DNA from: Bacteroidales bacterium
Lineage (GTDB): Bacteria > Bacteroidota > Bacteroidia > Bacteroidales > P3
NCBI GenBank assembly: GCA_017545365.1
Contig: JAFWOP010000028.1
Location: forward strand, 56,844-120,843
Length of the DNA: 64,000 nt
Reading direction: 5' to 3'
A model generated the notes under the pieces. That model searched no databases and was not told the origin of the DNA. It saw only the letters and a program-made list of their open reading frames with translations. The position numbers and the translations under genes were made by a program. Of the stretch, positions 40,709-48,183 are shown piece after piece. The first letter of the stretch is position 1. Every line of letters starts with the position of its first letter.

Positions 40709-41509
40709 TTACTTGAAAAGAAGTTTTTCTGTTTCTTCCCATAACCATTGAGCCTGCTGTGGGTTTTGCCAATGGTGGGGGAGGAGGCTGTGCCCGTGGC
40801 TATGAAAGAGCAGCAGTGGTGCAGGCTGTTGCAAGGTGTCTGTTTGGGGGACGGCAGGAGATGTGTGCAGCAGTGCGTTGACGGCTGGCACCGCACCTTG
40901 TTGGGGGGTAAGGGTGAAAGGGCGGAATATAAGGTCGGTGAGGGGGTCGAACCAGCGGTCGAGGTGTATCATGCGGCTGTTCACGATGCCAGGGTCGGTG
41001 AGGTGGATTACGAAATATTGTCCCATGCGGCGGTGAAGTTCTTCGGCAAAGAGCATCACTGCCATTTTGCTGTTGGCATAGGTGAGTAGCTGGCTGTAAT
41101 GGACGGGGTCGGGAGTGAGGAAATGGTCGTCAAGATGTGCGATGTGGCAGGAGAGGGATATGGTGAAGACGATATGGGCACCAGGATTCATGAGTGGCAG
41201 TAGGCTGCGGGTGAGGAGGTATGTGCCAAGGTAGTTGGTGGCGGTGACCAGTTCGTGACCCTCCGGGGTGGTGCGATAATGGCGCTGCATGGTGCCTGCG
41301 TTGTTGAGGAGACCGTCGATGCGGATATTGTCGGAGGCAAGTGAGCGTACAAAGGCTTCTATAGAGGCAGGTGAGCTGATGTCGAGAGGGCGGAAACCAT
41401 CGTGTTCGGCTCGGCGCGAGGTGCCGATGACGGTGTGACCTTCTTTACGGAGCATCTGCACGGCGGCATTTCCTATGGAACCGGTGGCTCCTGTCACGAT
41501 GATGTTCAT
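40709..41509 (-). CDS. Short-chain dehydrogenase/reductase
   Basis: 266 residues. Cofactor motif T-G-A-T-G-S-I-G-N at 6-14, N-N-A-G near 69 and catalytic Y-A-N-S-K near 145. The Ser-rich strand before it is I-S-L-S-C-H, with Ser present. The long C-terminal extension (H-T-S-P-A-V-P onward) resembles retinol-dehydrogenase/WW-oxidoreductase-like SDRs that act on lipophilic substrates. It overlaps the next SDR gene by 4 bases, so the two form an operon facing the pigment-type locus. Confidence 0.88.
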   Translation of the reverse strand: MNIIVTGATGSIGNAAVQMLRKEGHTVIGTSRRAEHDGFRPLDISSPASIEAFVRSLASDNIRIDGLLNNAGTMQRHYRTTPEGHELVTATNYLGTYLLTRSLLPLMNPGAHIVFTISLSCHIAHLDDHFLTPDPVHYSQLLTYANSKMAVMLFAEELHRRMGQYFVIHLTDPGIVNSRMIHLDRWFDPLTDLIFRPFTLTPQQGAVPAVNALLHTSPAVPQTDTLQQPAPLLLFHSHGHSLLPHHWQNPQQAQWLWEETEKLLFK

Positions 41510-42294
41510 GAATGGCGGAGAGGTTGGCGGGTTGAGAACTTTGTCCAGATGCGTGTCTCCAAGTGGTTTGGGAGGAGCTTGAGAAGGAGGGGTGCCAGAT
41601 AGTTCATCAGACCGGGTTTGACGGTTCGCCGTTTTCGGAACATGCCTTTAAGAGCGCATCTTACGAGCCATTGAGGGGAGCGGATGAGTCCGATTTTGGA
41701 GAACAGGGAAAGTTTTCGTGAATTAAGGTTGTAGAGGGGGGTGGCTATGGCGGCGGGCAGAACGGTGGTGACCCCCACATCGTAGGGGCGCATCTCGAAG
41801 TATAGCGACTTGGAGAAGCTCTTGAGATAAGCCTTGGTGGCAGCATAAAGGGTGATGCCGGGAGTGGGCAGCTGAGCAGCCAAGCTGGAGACGTTGATGA
41901 TGTATCCCTGACGGCGGAGCTTCATGTCTTGACCAAAAAGAAGACAGAGACGAGTGGGGGTGAACACGTGGAGGGCAAGCATGGCTTCGGAACGGCTGGT
42001 GTAGTCGGGGGTGAGTTCGTGAAAGAAGAACATGCCGGCGTTGTTGATGAGAATGTCAACTTGTAGATGCTGTTTGCCGCACCAATCGTAAAGCAGTTGT
42101 GCGGCATCGGGGGTGGCGAGGTCTTGGTAGTGGCCAATGGCGTTGACGTGATATTGCTGAGAGAGTTGAGCTGGAAGAGTGTCGAGCAGCTCCTGTTGGT
42201 TGGAGACCATGACGAGGTGATGTCCGCGTTGGGCGAGCTGGCGGCAGTATTCTAGACCCATGCCCGAAGTGGCTCCTGTGACAAGTGCTTGCAT
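41506..42294 (-). CDS. Short-chain dehydrogenase/reductase (DltE-like)
   Basis: 262 residues. T-G-A-T-S-G-M-G at 6-13, I-N-N-A-G near 85, V-S-S-L-A-A and Y-A-A-T-K-A-Y near 155. The C-terminal region, K-K/R-rich and hydrophobic, suggests membrane contact. It starts with ATG at 42294, 13 bases from the DUF2461 gene, and precedes the SDR gene it overlaps. The substrate is unknown; lipid or ketone reduction is likely. Confidence 0.88.
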   Translation of the reverse strand: MQALVTGATSGMGLEYCRQLAQRGHHLVMVSNQQELLDTLPAQLSQQYHVNAIGHYQDLATPDAAQLLYDWCGKQHLQVDILINNAGMFFFHELTPDYTSRSEAMLALHVFTPTRLCLLFGQDMKLRRQGYIINVSSLAAQLPTPGITLYAATKAYLKSFSKSLYFEMRPYDVGVTTVLPAAIATPLYNLNSRKLSLFSKIGLIRSPQWLVRCALKGMFRKRRTVKPGLMNYLAPLLLKLLPNHLETRIWTKFSTRQPLRHS

Positions 42295-42307
42295 TTGTTA
42301 GATGGAG

Positions 42308-43000
42308 TTAGATAAGGTTGAGGGCGCGTTCGATGAAGCGGTTGAGAGGAACGGTGGCACGCCATGCCTTGACGACGTGGTCGAAGAACTGGTCAGAGCC
42401 AATGAGATTCTTCTGCATGGTGTGCATGCTACAGTAGTCGCGGTATTTGAGCAGGTCGATATCGGGCCAGTCGGAGGGGTAGCCTTTGGGCGGGCGGCTG
42501 AGTTTGCGGCTGGTGAAGAAGCTGTCGCCATAGTATCGGTGATAGTCTTTCTGTGCGAGGATGGCCTTGAACTCGTCGGGACAGTAGAAGATTTCTTGCC
42601 GTATGGCGGCAAGCTGTGCGGGTGAAGGCATAAAGATGCCGCCGCCGAGAGAACAGCCGCCCTCTAGGCCATAGTCGCCCTGCCCTAATTGCAAATAGTA
42701 GCCTGGCACACACTGCGTGCGGTCGCCGCCGACAGGGAGGAAGCAGGCGATGTGGGTCTTGTATGGGCGTTTGTCGGTGGTGAAGCGGAGGTCGCGGTAA
42801 ATGCGGTAGACGCATTGTTTGGCCTGTAGGTTGCCCAAGGCGGGGTCGAGAGGCATCATGACGTCGATAAGTGCTTGGGTGAACTCGACAAACTGGTCAC
42901 GAATGGCCGTCCAACGCGACTTGTTGTCGTTGAACCAGTCACGATTGTTGTTCACCAACAAGTCGTCGAAGAATGGGAGGGTGTCGGGGTGGATATTCAT
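42308..43000 (-). CDS. DUF2461 (TIGR02453) family protein
   Basis: 230 residues with the family N-terminus F-F-D-D-L-L-V-N-N-N-R-D-W-F-N-D-N-K and the core F-T-T-D-K-R-P-Y-K-T-H, G-G-C, and P-P-K-G-Y-P. Function is not established; it is a conserved cytoplasmic protein in many bacteria. It has its own promoter in the shared divergent region with the MFS gene and probably drives the two SDR genes. Confidence 0.88.
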   Translation of the reverse strand: MNIHPDTLPFFDDLLVNNNRDWFNDNKSRWTAIRDQFVEFTQALIDVMMPLDPALGNLQAKQCVYRIYRDLRFTTDKRPYKTHIACFLPVGGDRTQCVPGYYLQLGQGDYGLEGGCSLGGGIFMPSPAQLAAIRQEIFYCPDEFKAILAQKDYHRYYGDSFFTSRKLSRPPKGYPSDWPDIDLLKYRDYCSMHTMQKNLIGSDQFFDHVVKAWRATVPLNRFIERALNLI

Positions 43001-43031
43001 TTAAAAATTAAGAATTGTGCATTTGAATTTG

Positions 43032-43039
43032 CAAAAATA
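43032..43039 (-). promoter_or_regulatory. -7 promoter box for the DUF2461-SDR-SDR unit
   Basis: The minus strand reads TATTTTTG-CA, 31 bases before the ATG at 43000. Confidence 0.6.
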
Positions 43040-43052
43040 CAAAAAATATTCG

Positions 43053-43060
43053 TATCTTTG
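43053..43060 (+). promoter_or_regulatory. -7 promoter box for the MFS gene
   Basis: TATCTTTG-CA, 44 bases before the ATG at 43105. It is back to back with the box on the other strand. Confidence 0.65.
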
Positions 43061-43104
43061 CATCCTCATTTGAAAAAAAATCGTAAATTAAAAATGGTAA
43101 TACT

Positions 43105-44724
43105 ATGACAGAAACAGTTAAAACTCTCCGCGACAGTGCTGCCATGCGTTGGATTGCGCTGTTGCTGCTGGCGTTGGCCATGTTTTGCAGTTACATTTTT
43201 ATGGACATTCTGTCCCCAATTAAGGACTTTATGCAGACCGAACGGGGCTGGGACAGCGCCGCCTTCGGGCGTATGCAGGGTGCCGAGGTGTTCCTCAATG
43301 TCTATGTGTTCTTCCTCATCTTTGCGGGTATCATCCTTGACAAGATGGGGGTGAGATTCACTGCCGTACTCTCCGGTGCGGTGATGCTGGTTGGCGGCAT
43401 AATTAAGTATTATGCTGTCAGCGATGCGTTTATTGGCACCGCTACGGAGGCTTGGTTCACCAATCACTTAAACTGGAATGGCGAGTTGCCGGTTATCGGA
43501 GCCATTCTGCCCTTCGCGGCTGGGATGCCCGCTTCGGCCAAGTTGGCGGCCTGCGGCTTTATGCTGTTCGGCTGCGGCTGCGAAATGGCCGGTATCACGG
43601 TGAGCCGTGGTATTGTGAAATGGTTTAAAGGACGTGAGACGGCTTTGGCAATGGGCTCTGAGATGGCTTTGGCCCGCTTGGGCGTTGCCACCTGCATGAT
43701 TTTCTCGCCCTACTTTGCCAAGTTGGGCGGCGAAATCCATGTCGACAACTCCGTGAAATTCGGCGTGGTGCTGCTCTGCATCGCCCTCATCATGTTTATC
43801 ACCTATTTCTTCATGGACAAGAAACTCGACAGCCAGACCGGCGAAGCCGAGGAGAAGGACGACCCATTCAAAATCAGCGACCTGGGCAAGATTTTCTCCA
43901 GCCTCGGTTTCTGGCTGGTGGCCCTGCTCTGCGTACTTTATTATAGTGCCATCTTCCCCTTCCAGAAATATGCCGTCAACATGTTGCAGTGCAACTTGAC
44001 GCTCAACCCCGCCGCCCCTGGCACCTATTGGGCGGGTGAGTCGGTGACTATTGTGCAGTACATTATCATGCTGGTCGTGGCCGTATGTGCTTTTGCAAGC
44101 AATTTCTCTAAGAAGAAAGGACTGAAATTCGGTCTGATGGCTCTGGCCGTGGTGGCACTGGTGGTATATTGCTACATGGGTTATATGCGCGGCACTGCCG
44201 AGACTATCTTTGCTGTGTTCCCGCTGCTGGCTGTGGCCATCACGCCTATCCTTGGCAACTACGTGGATCACAAGGGCAAGGCCGCTTCGATGCTGATGCT
44301 CGGCTCCATCCTCCTTGTGATTTGCCACCTCACCTTTGCCTTTATCCTGCCTGCCTTCAAGGGCAATGCAGTGGGTGGCACGGTAGTGGCTTACGTCACC
44401 ATCCTTGTGCTGGGTGCAAGTTTCTCACTCGTGCCCGCCGCCCTTTGGCCCTCTGTGCCTAAGCTGGTTGACGAAAAAATTATCGGTTCGGCTTATGCCG
44501 CCATCTTCTGGATTCAGAATATCGGCCTGGGTCTCTTCCCCGCCCTCATCGGTATTGTGCTCAACAAGACCAACGAGGCTGGTACCGCTGCCCATGAGCT
44601 CGACTACACCATGGCACTTGTGATGCTGGCAGCCCTCGGTATTGCAGCATTGCTGATTTCGATATACCTCAGAGCCGTCGACAAGAAGAAAGGTTACGGT
44701 CTCGAAGAACCGAACATTAAATAG
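43105..44724 (+). CDS. Major facilitator superfamily transporter
   Basis: 539 residues with twelve or so membrane helices. The MFS cytoplasmic loop 2-3 motif is present in a D-K-M-G-V-R form after helix 2 (G-I-I-L-D-K-M-G-V-R). A charged loop (D-S-Q-T-G-E-A-E-E-K-D-D-P-F) splits the two six-helix halves near 250. Long MFS carriers with this layout move organic anions, peptides or nitrate-like ions; the substrate is not evident. It is followed by an 11-bp inverted repeat. Confidence 0.88.
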   Translation: MTETVKTLRDSAAMRWIALLLLALAMFCSYIFMDILSPIKDFMQTERGWDSAAFGRMQGAEVFLNVYVFFLIFAGIILDKMGVRFTAVLSGAVMLVGGIIKYYAVSDAFIGTATEAWFTNHLNWNGELPVIGAILPFAAGMPASAKLAACGFMLFGCGCEMAGITVSRGIVKWFKGRETALAMGSEMALARLGVATCMIFSPYFAKLGGEIHVDNSVKFGVVLLCIALIMFITYFFMDKKLDSQTGEAEEKDDPFKISDLGKIFSSLGFWLVALLCVLYYSAIFPFQKYAVNMLQCNLTLNPAAPGTYWAGESVTIVQYIIMLVVAVCAFASNFSKKKGLKFGLMALAVVALVVYCYMGYMRGTAETIFAVFPLLAVAITPILGNYVDHKGKAASMLMLGSILLVICHLTFAFILPAFKGNAVGGTVVAYVTILVLGASFSLVPAALWPSVPKLVDEKIIGSAYAAIFWIQNIGLGLFPALIGIVLNKTNEAGTAAHELDYTMALVMLAALGIAALLISIYLRAVDKKKGYGLEEPNIK

Positions 44725-44734
44725 CGATAAGAAG

Positions 44735-44795
44735 TAAGAGCTAAGGGCTAAGAAGTGTGACAGAACCCTGTCGGCTGATTAGTTCTTAGCTCTTA
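44735..44795. repeat. Word-type inverted repeat after the MFS gene
   Basis: TAAGAGCTAAG (44735-44745) pairs with CTTAGCTCTTA (44785-44795). The loop contains ACAGAACCCTGTCGGCTG. Further words (TAGTTCTTAAT) follow. It may act as a terminator for the MFS gene. Confidence 0.65.
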
Positions 44796-44820
44796 ATTTA
44801 TAGTTCTTAATCCTTATACT

Positions 44821-45852
44821 ATGCAAACAGTAACATTAGGCCGTACGGGGCTCGTGGTGCCAAAGAATGGTTTCGGAGCACTGCCCATACAGCGTATCAG
44901 CCTGGTCGAGACAGTCCGTCTGCTGCACAAAGCATTGGACTACGGCATGTATTATTTTGATACCGCCCGCTTTTATACCGACAGCGAGGAGAAGATTGGT
45001 GCAGCTTTCGGCGACCGCCGTGACAAGGTGATTATCAGCACCAAGACGGGTGCCACCAAGGTGGAGGACTTCTGGAATCAGCTGGAGACCAGTCTGCGGC
45101 TGATGAAAACTGACTATGTGGACCTATACCAGTTCCACAACCTCCCGTTCTGCCCCAAACCGGGCGATGGCACGGGCCTCTACGAGGCAATGCTTGAAGC
45201 CAAGCAGCAGGGCAAGATACGCCACATCGGACTGACGAACCACCGTATGGCGGTGGCGCGCGAGGCTGTGGAGAGCGGGTTGTATGAGACATTGCAGTTC
45301 CCCTTCTCTTACTTGGCTAACGAGGCGGAACATGCCTTGGCTGCGAGCTGCCGCGACCACGGTATGGGATTCATTGCCATGAAGGGTCTGGCGGGAGGTC
45401 TTATCAATCACGCCGCCACCGCCTACGCCTATCTGGCACAGTTCCCCTACGTGGAACCCATCTGGGGCATACAGCGCGAAAGCGAGCTGGACGAGTTTAT
45501 CTCCTTCCAAGAGAATCCGCCGGTGCTTGACGACGAGATGCGAGCCCGCATCGAGCAAGACCGCAAGGAGCTGTGCGGCGATTTTTGCCGTGGCTGCGGC
45601 TACTGCCAGCCTTGCACTGTGGGCATCGAGATTGAGAGCTGCAACCGCATGTACCTCTTCCTGCGTCGTGCACCCTACAGCGTCTACCTCACCGACGAGT
45701 TCAACGAGAAGATGCAGAAGGTGAACGACTGCGTGGAATGTGGTCTCTGCAAGGAACGCTGTCCCTATCATCTCGACATCCCCACCCTGTTGAAGCGCAA
45801 CCTCGAAGACTTCAACCAACACTGGGCCCGCAAGGCGCAGTTGAACCCGTAA
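44821..45852 (+). CDS. Aldo/keto reductase with C-terminal 4Fe-4S ferredoxin domain
   Basis: 343 residues. AKR barrel: D-T-A-R-F-Y near 48 (catalytic Asp/Tyr), Lys in I-S-T-K-T-G near 73, and H in D-L-Y-Q-F-H-N near 107. The C-terminal 80 residues hold C-x6-C-G-Y-C-x2-C and C-V-E-C-G-L-C-K-E-R-C-P-Y, the second a ferredoxin CxxCxxCxxxCP motif. Such AKR-ferredoxin proteins are common in anaerobes; substrates are unknown. No clear promoter box was seen upstream. Confidence 0.9.
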   Translation: MQTVTLGRTGLVVPKNGFGALPIQRISLVETVRLLHKALDYGMYYFDTARFYTDSEEKIGAAFGDRRDKVIISTKTGATKVEDFWNQLETSLRLMKTDYVDLYQFHNLPFCPKPGDGTGLYEAMLEAKQQGKIRHIGLTNHRMAVAREAVESGLYETLQFPFSYLANEAEHALAASCRDHGMGFIAMKGLAGGLINHAATAYAYLAQFPYVEPIWGIQRESELDEFISFQENPPVLDDEMRARIEQDRKELCGDFCRGCGYCQPCTVGIEIESCNRMYLFLRRAPYSVYLTDEFNEKMQKVNDCVECGLCKERCPYHLDIPTLLKRNLEDFNQHWARKAQLNP

Positions 45853-45879
45853 GGTGAAGGGGAAGTCCTGTGGGCTTTC

Positions 45880-46342
45880 CCGATAGCGAAGCGGAAAAGA
45901 GAAGGAGTCCCCAGTGGGGAGTCCGATAGCGAAGCGGTGAATAAAACGCGGTTGCCTTTTGCCAAAAAGCAAAGGCCCGCCGATACGAAAAATGTCGTTT
46001 GTCGTTTGTCGTTTTTCAATGTTTTGGGAAAATTTCCGCCGTGTTAGCTGACGCTGACGCGGCTTTGGCTCGGTCTCAAGAGTAAATTCTCGGACGCTCG
46101 CCCTCCGCCGTGTTTGCTTAGGCAGACGCGGCTTTGGCTCGGTCTCAAGAGTAAATTCTCGGACGCTCGCCCTCCGCCGTGTTTGCTTAGGCAGACACGG
46201 CTTTGGCTCGGTCTCAAGAGTAAATTCTTGGACGCTCGCTTTCCGCCGTGTTCGAATCGGCGGAAGGCTGCTTTGAGGCAGCCTACAACCGCGAGGGTTG
46301 TTTCTCCGCTAACGCTATCGGAATAGTCCACTGGACTATTCC
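45880..46342. repeat. Non-coding mosaic element bounded by inverted repeats
   Basis: CCGATAGCGAAGCGG occurs at 45880-45894 and 45923-45937, and an imperfect reverse complement (CCGCTAACGCTATCGG) is at 46306-46321. Inside lie three copies of TGTCGTTT near 45989-46015, small hairpins and the 69-base tandem array. The right end is a 23-base palindrome (GGAATAGTCCA then C then TGGACTATTCC, 46320-46342). No transposase is present. A non-autonomous mobile element or a structured RNA region are both possible. Confidence 0.55.
46037..46262. repeat. 69-bp tandem repeat array (about 3.3 copies)
   Basis: The unit beginning GCGGCTTTGGCTCGGTCTCA starts at 46059, 46128 and 46197, with a partial copy (from CCGCCGTGTT) before the first. 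The first two copies are nearly identical; the third has drifted at several bases. The period is 23 codons, so an open frame runs through on the minus strand, but its 23-residue repeat (R-P-S-Q-S-R-V-C-L-S-K-H) has no start signal or known motif. Confidence 0.85.
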
Positions 46343-46458
46343 TTCACCTCATCTACGCATTTGTTGGAAGAACCATAAAATAGAAGACAATCGTCCATGC
46401 ATAACCGTAAAAAAACAACTTTTCGTCATACATTTGTGTTTAATTCAAAAAGTTTTTT

Positions 46459-46466
46459 TATATTTG
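46459..46466 (+). promoter_or_regulatory. -7 promoter box for the gene at 46531
   Basis: TATATTTG in an AT-rich stretch, 64 bases before the ATG. It fits TAnnTTTG, though the box lacks the usual CA after it. Confidence 0.5.
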
Positions 46467-46530
46467 TATGGTAAAATCAGTCAGGATATCATTCCGACTT
46501 TTGTTATAATACATACTAAATCATAATGTT

Positions 46531-48030
46531 ATGATGATATTATCGTTTAAAAAGAGTGTCCGGGGTGTCGCATTATTATTGCTGACGGCAGTCTCAACAA
46601 TCGTCCAAGGGCAGAACGACAGCTTAGTTAGGGAGTATCAATCCCCTTGTCAGAGTGAGTGGACCAAGTACAACAACCTTACTGAATGGGAAAGCATAGT
46701 AAGGAGCAACAATCAAAACCATGTAACCTATATCCATGAGAAAACAATAAGTGGGTTAGGTCGCCATATATTTGTTGTAAGGGGAAATAATATGACTCCT
46801 GTGGCTGCTTTTTCTGCAGTATTCGTTGATTGTTGTCCGGGTTGTTTGTGTTCTACAATTTCTATTTCAGACATGAGGCTGTTCGATGGGACTTGTTATT
46901 TCTGTGGCAAGGTTGTTACCCCTAAGCTAAACCTAAACGGAGAGCATATAACCATGGGTTTTGTGGGACGTTTTATAATAAATGACATGCTGTATGGATA
47001 TGGTTCTGTGTATTATCAGACCTTTTCAGAAACGACACAATTAACACGGCTTGCAATCAGTAAAACCGATGAAACACCAGTATTGATCAGTGCAATCGGA
47101 ACTGAAAAAACTAAAAAAGTTGCCTGTATTTTAGAACTAGAAGACACCGGGTCGACATGGATAAAAAGGATTGACACCATATCCGGAAGACCCGAGATTG
47201 TCTTCTCGGACATCATGACATTTAAGGACAGCATAACGCTGTTGGCCCAATACACCTGCGGTAACGACAACTTGCCAGAATCCTACGATTACGACATTAA
47301 TCACCAGATATTCTTGTTGGATAGGTTTGACCTTGACGGCTGCAACCACACCTACAATCCAATTTCAAGCCATAACATGTTTAGATATAACATGTTCTCG
47401 AACGAAAACTACTTCTTTCATTACAACAATGCTCCGATGAGACTGTTCCACATCAATGACTCGTATAATATGGTCGGTGTTGCTTTTGGAGTGGAAAAGT
47501 GGGACGGGAGCATGGGAGGAATCCGTCTATTCCTGTTTCACAACGCACAGCAATACAGCAACAGCCTCTTCTATCAGACAGGTCTACATGCAGTAATAAA
47601 AGAAATTGGGAATCTGTATAATACCAACAAACTATTTGTATTGTCGACAGACAACACACACACAAATGGCCTAATAACCATACCTGTGCAAAGTGGGTCG
47701 TCTCACATTGTTACCTGGCTGACAAATGGCTCATACACGTATAACTCGCTAACGCAAAAAATATTTGGTGCACACATAGATATATCAGGACATGACAATT
47801 CCTTTGGGTTCCACCTGTTTGACCAAAATATCAATCAATTGTCTTTGCCGTCATGTTTCGATGTGACAAACAACCAATATGAGGTCATTCCCGGACGTCA
47901 TGCCAACCCTCTAGAAATCACTTGGAAATACGGTAAAAAGGTTATTTTTGAATGGGAAAAGTCAGAAACAAACACAATAGACATCGACCTAGATATTATT
48001 TGTAATAATTGTAATGAACGTTTTCGATAA
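46531..48030 (+). CDS. Large secreted protein of unknown function
   Basis: 499 residues with a signal peptide (V-A-L-L-L-L-T-A-V-S-T to V-Q-G-Q). Early Cys pairs stand out (V-D-C-C-P-G-C-L-C near 108-116, G-T-C-Y-F-C-G near 128) and C-N-N-C-N ends the protein. The body is strand-rich, N/T/S-rich and resembles a beta-propeller or surface domain, but no family is recognised and no type IX sorting domain is seen at the end. Codons are visibly more AT-ending than in its neighbours, which hints at transfer or weak codon selection. Confidence 0.75.
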   Translation: MMILSFKKSVRGVALLLLTAVSTIVQGQNDSLVREYQSPCQSEWTKYNNLTEWESIVRSNNQNHVTYIHEKTISGLGRHIFVVRGNNMTPVAAFSAVFVDCCPGCLCSTISISDMRLFDGTCYFCGKVVTPKLNLNGEHITMGFVGRFIINDMLYGYGSVYYQTFSETTQLTRLAISKTDETPVLISAIGTEKTKKVACILELEDTGSTWIKRIDTISGRPEIVFSDIMTFKDSITLLAQYTCGNDNLPESYDYDINHQIFLLDRFDLDGCNHTYNPISSHNMFRYNMFSNENYFFHYNNAPMRLFHINDSYNMVGVAFGVEKWDGSMGGIRLFLFHNAQQYSNSLFYQTGLHAVIKEIGNLYNTNKLFVLSTDNTHTNGLITIPVQSGSSHIVTWLTNGSYTYNSLTQKIFGAHIDISGHDNSFGFHLFDQNINQLSLPSCFDVTNNQYEVIPGRHANPLEITWKYGKKVIFEWEKSETNTIDIDLDIICNNCNERFR

Positions 48031-48053
48031 GCCGGGAGTTGCCAAAGTTGAGC

Positions 48054-48077
48054 GGGAAACAAACTTGTTTGGTTCCC
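48054..48077 (+). terminator. Hairpin after the gene at 46531
   Basis: GGGAAACAAAC pairs with GTTTGGTTCCC with one mismatch around a 2-base loop, 24 bases after the stop. There is no strong T-run, so termination strength is uncertain. Confidence 0.45.
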
Positions 48078-48183
48078 CGAAGCCAGGCAACGTAGACGAA
48101 GTCAACGCAGACAAGCTTGCTTGTATGCTGAGGCGAGAAAACGACGGCCCAGAAGAAACTAACAATAAAAAAACATTGATATT

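Noticed and set aside
46037..46262. Possible CRISPR array
   Set aside because: The repeats adjoin directly with no spacers, there are few copies and no cas gene is near.
46044..46331. 95-residue minus-strand frame with a 23-residue repeat
   Set aside because: It follows from the 69-base repeat period being divisible by three; no signal, no promoter and no known motif.
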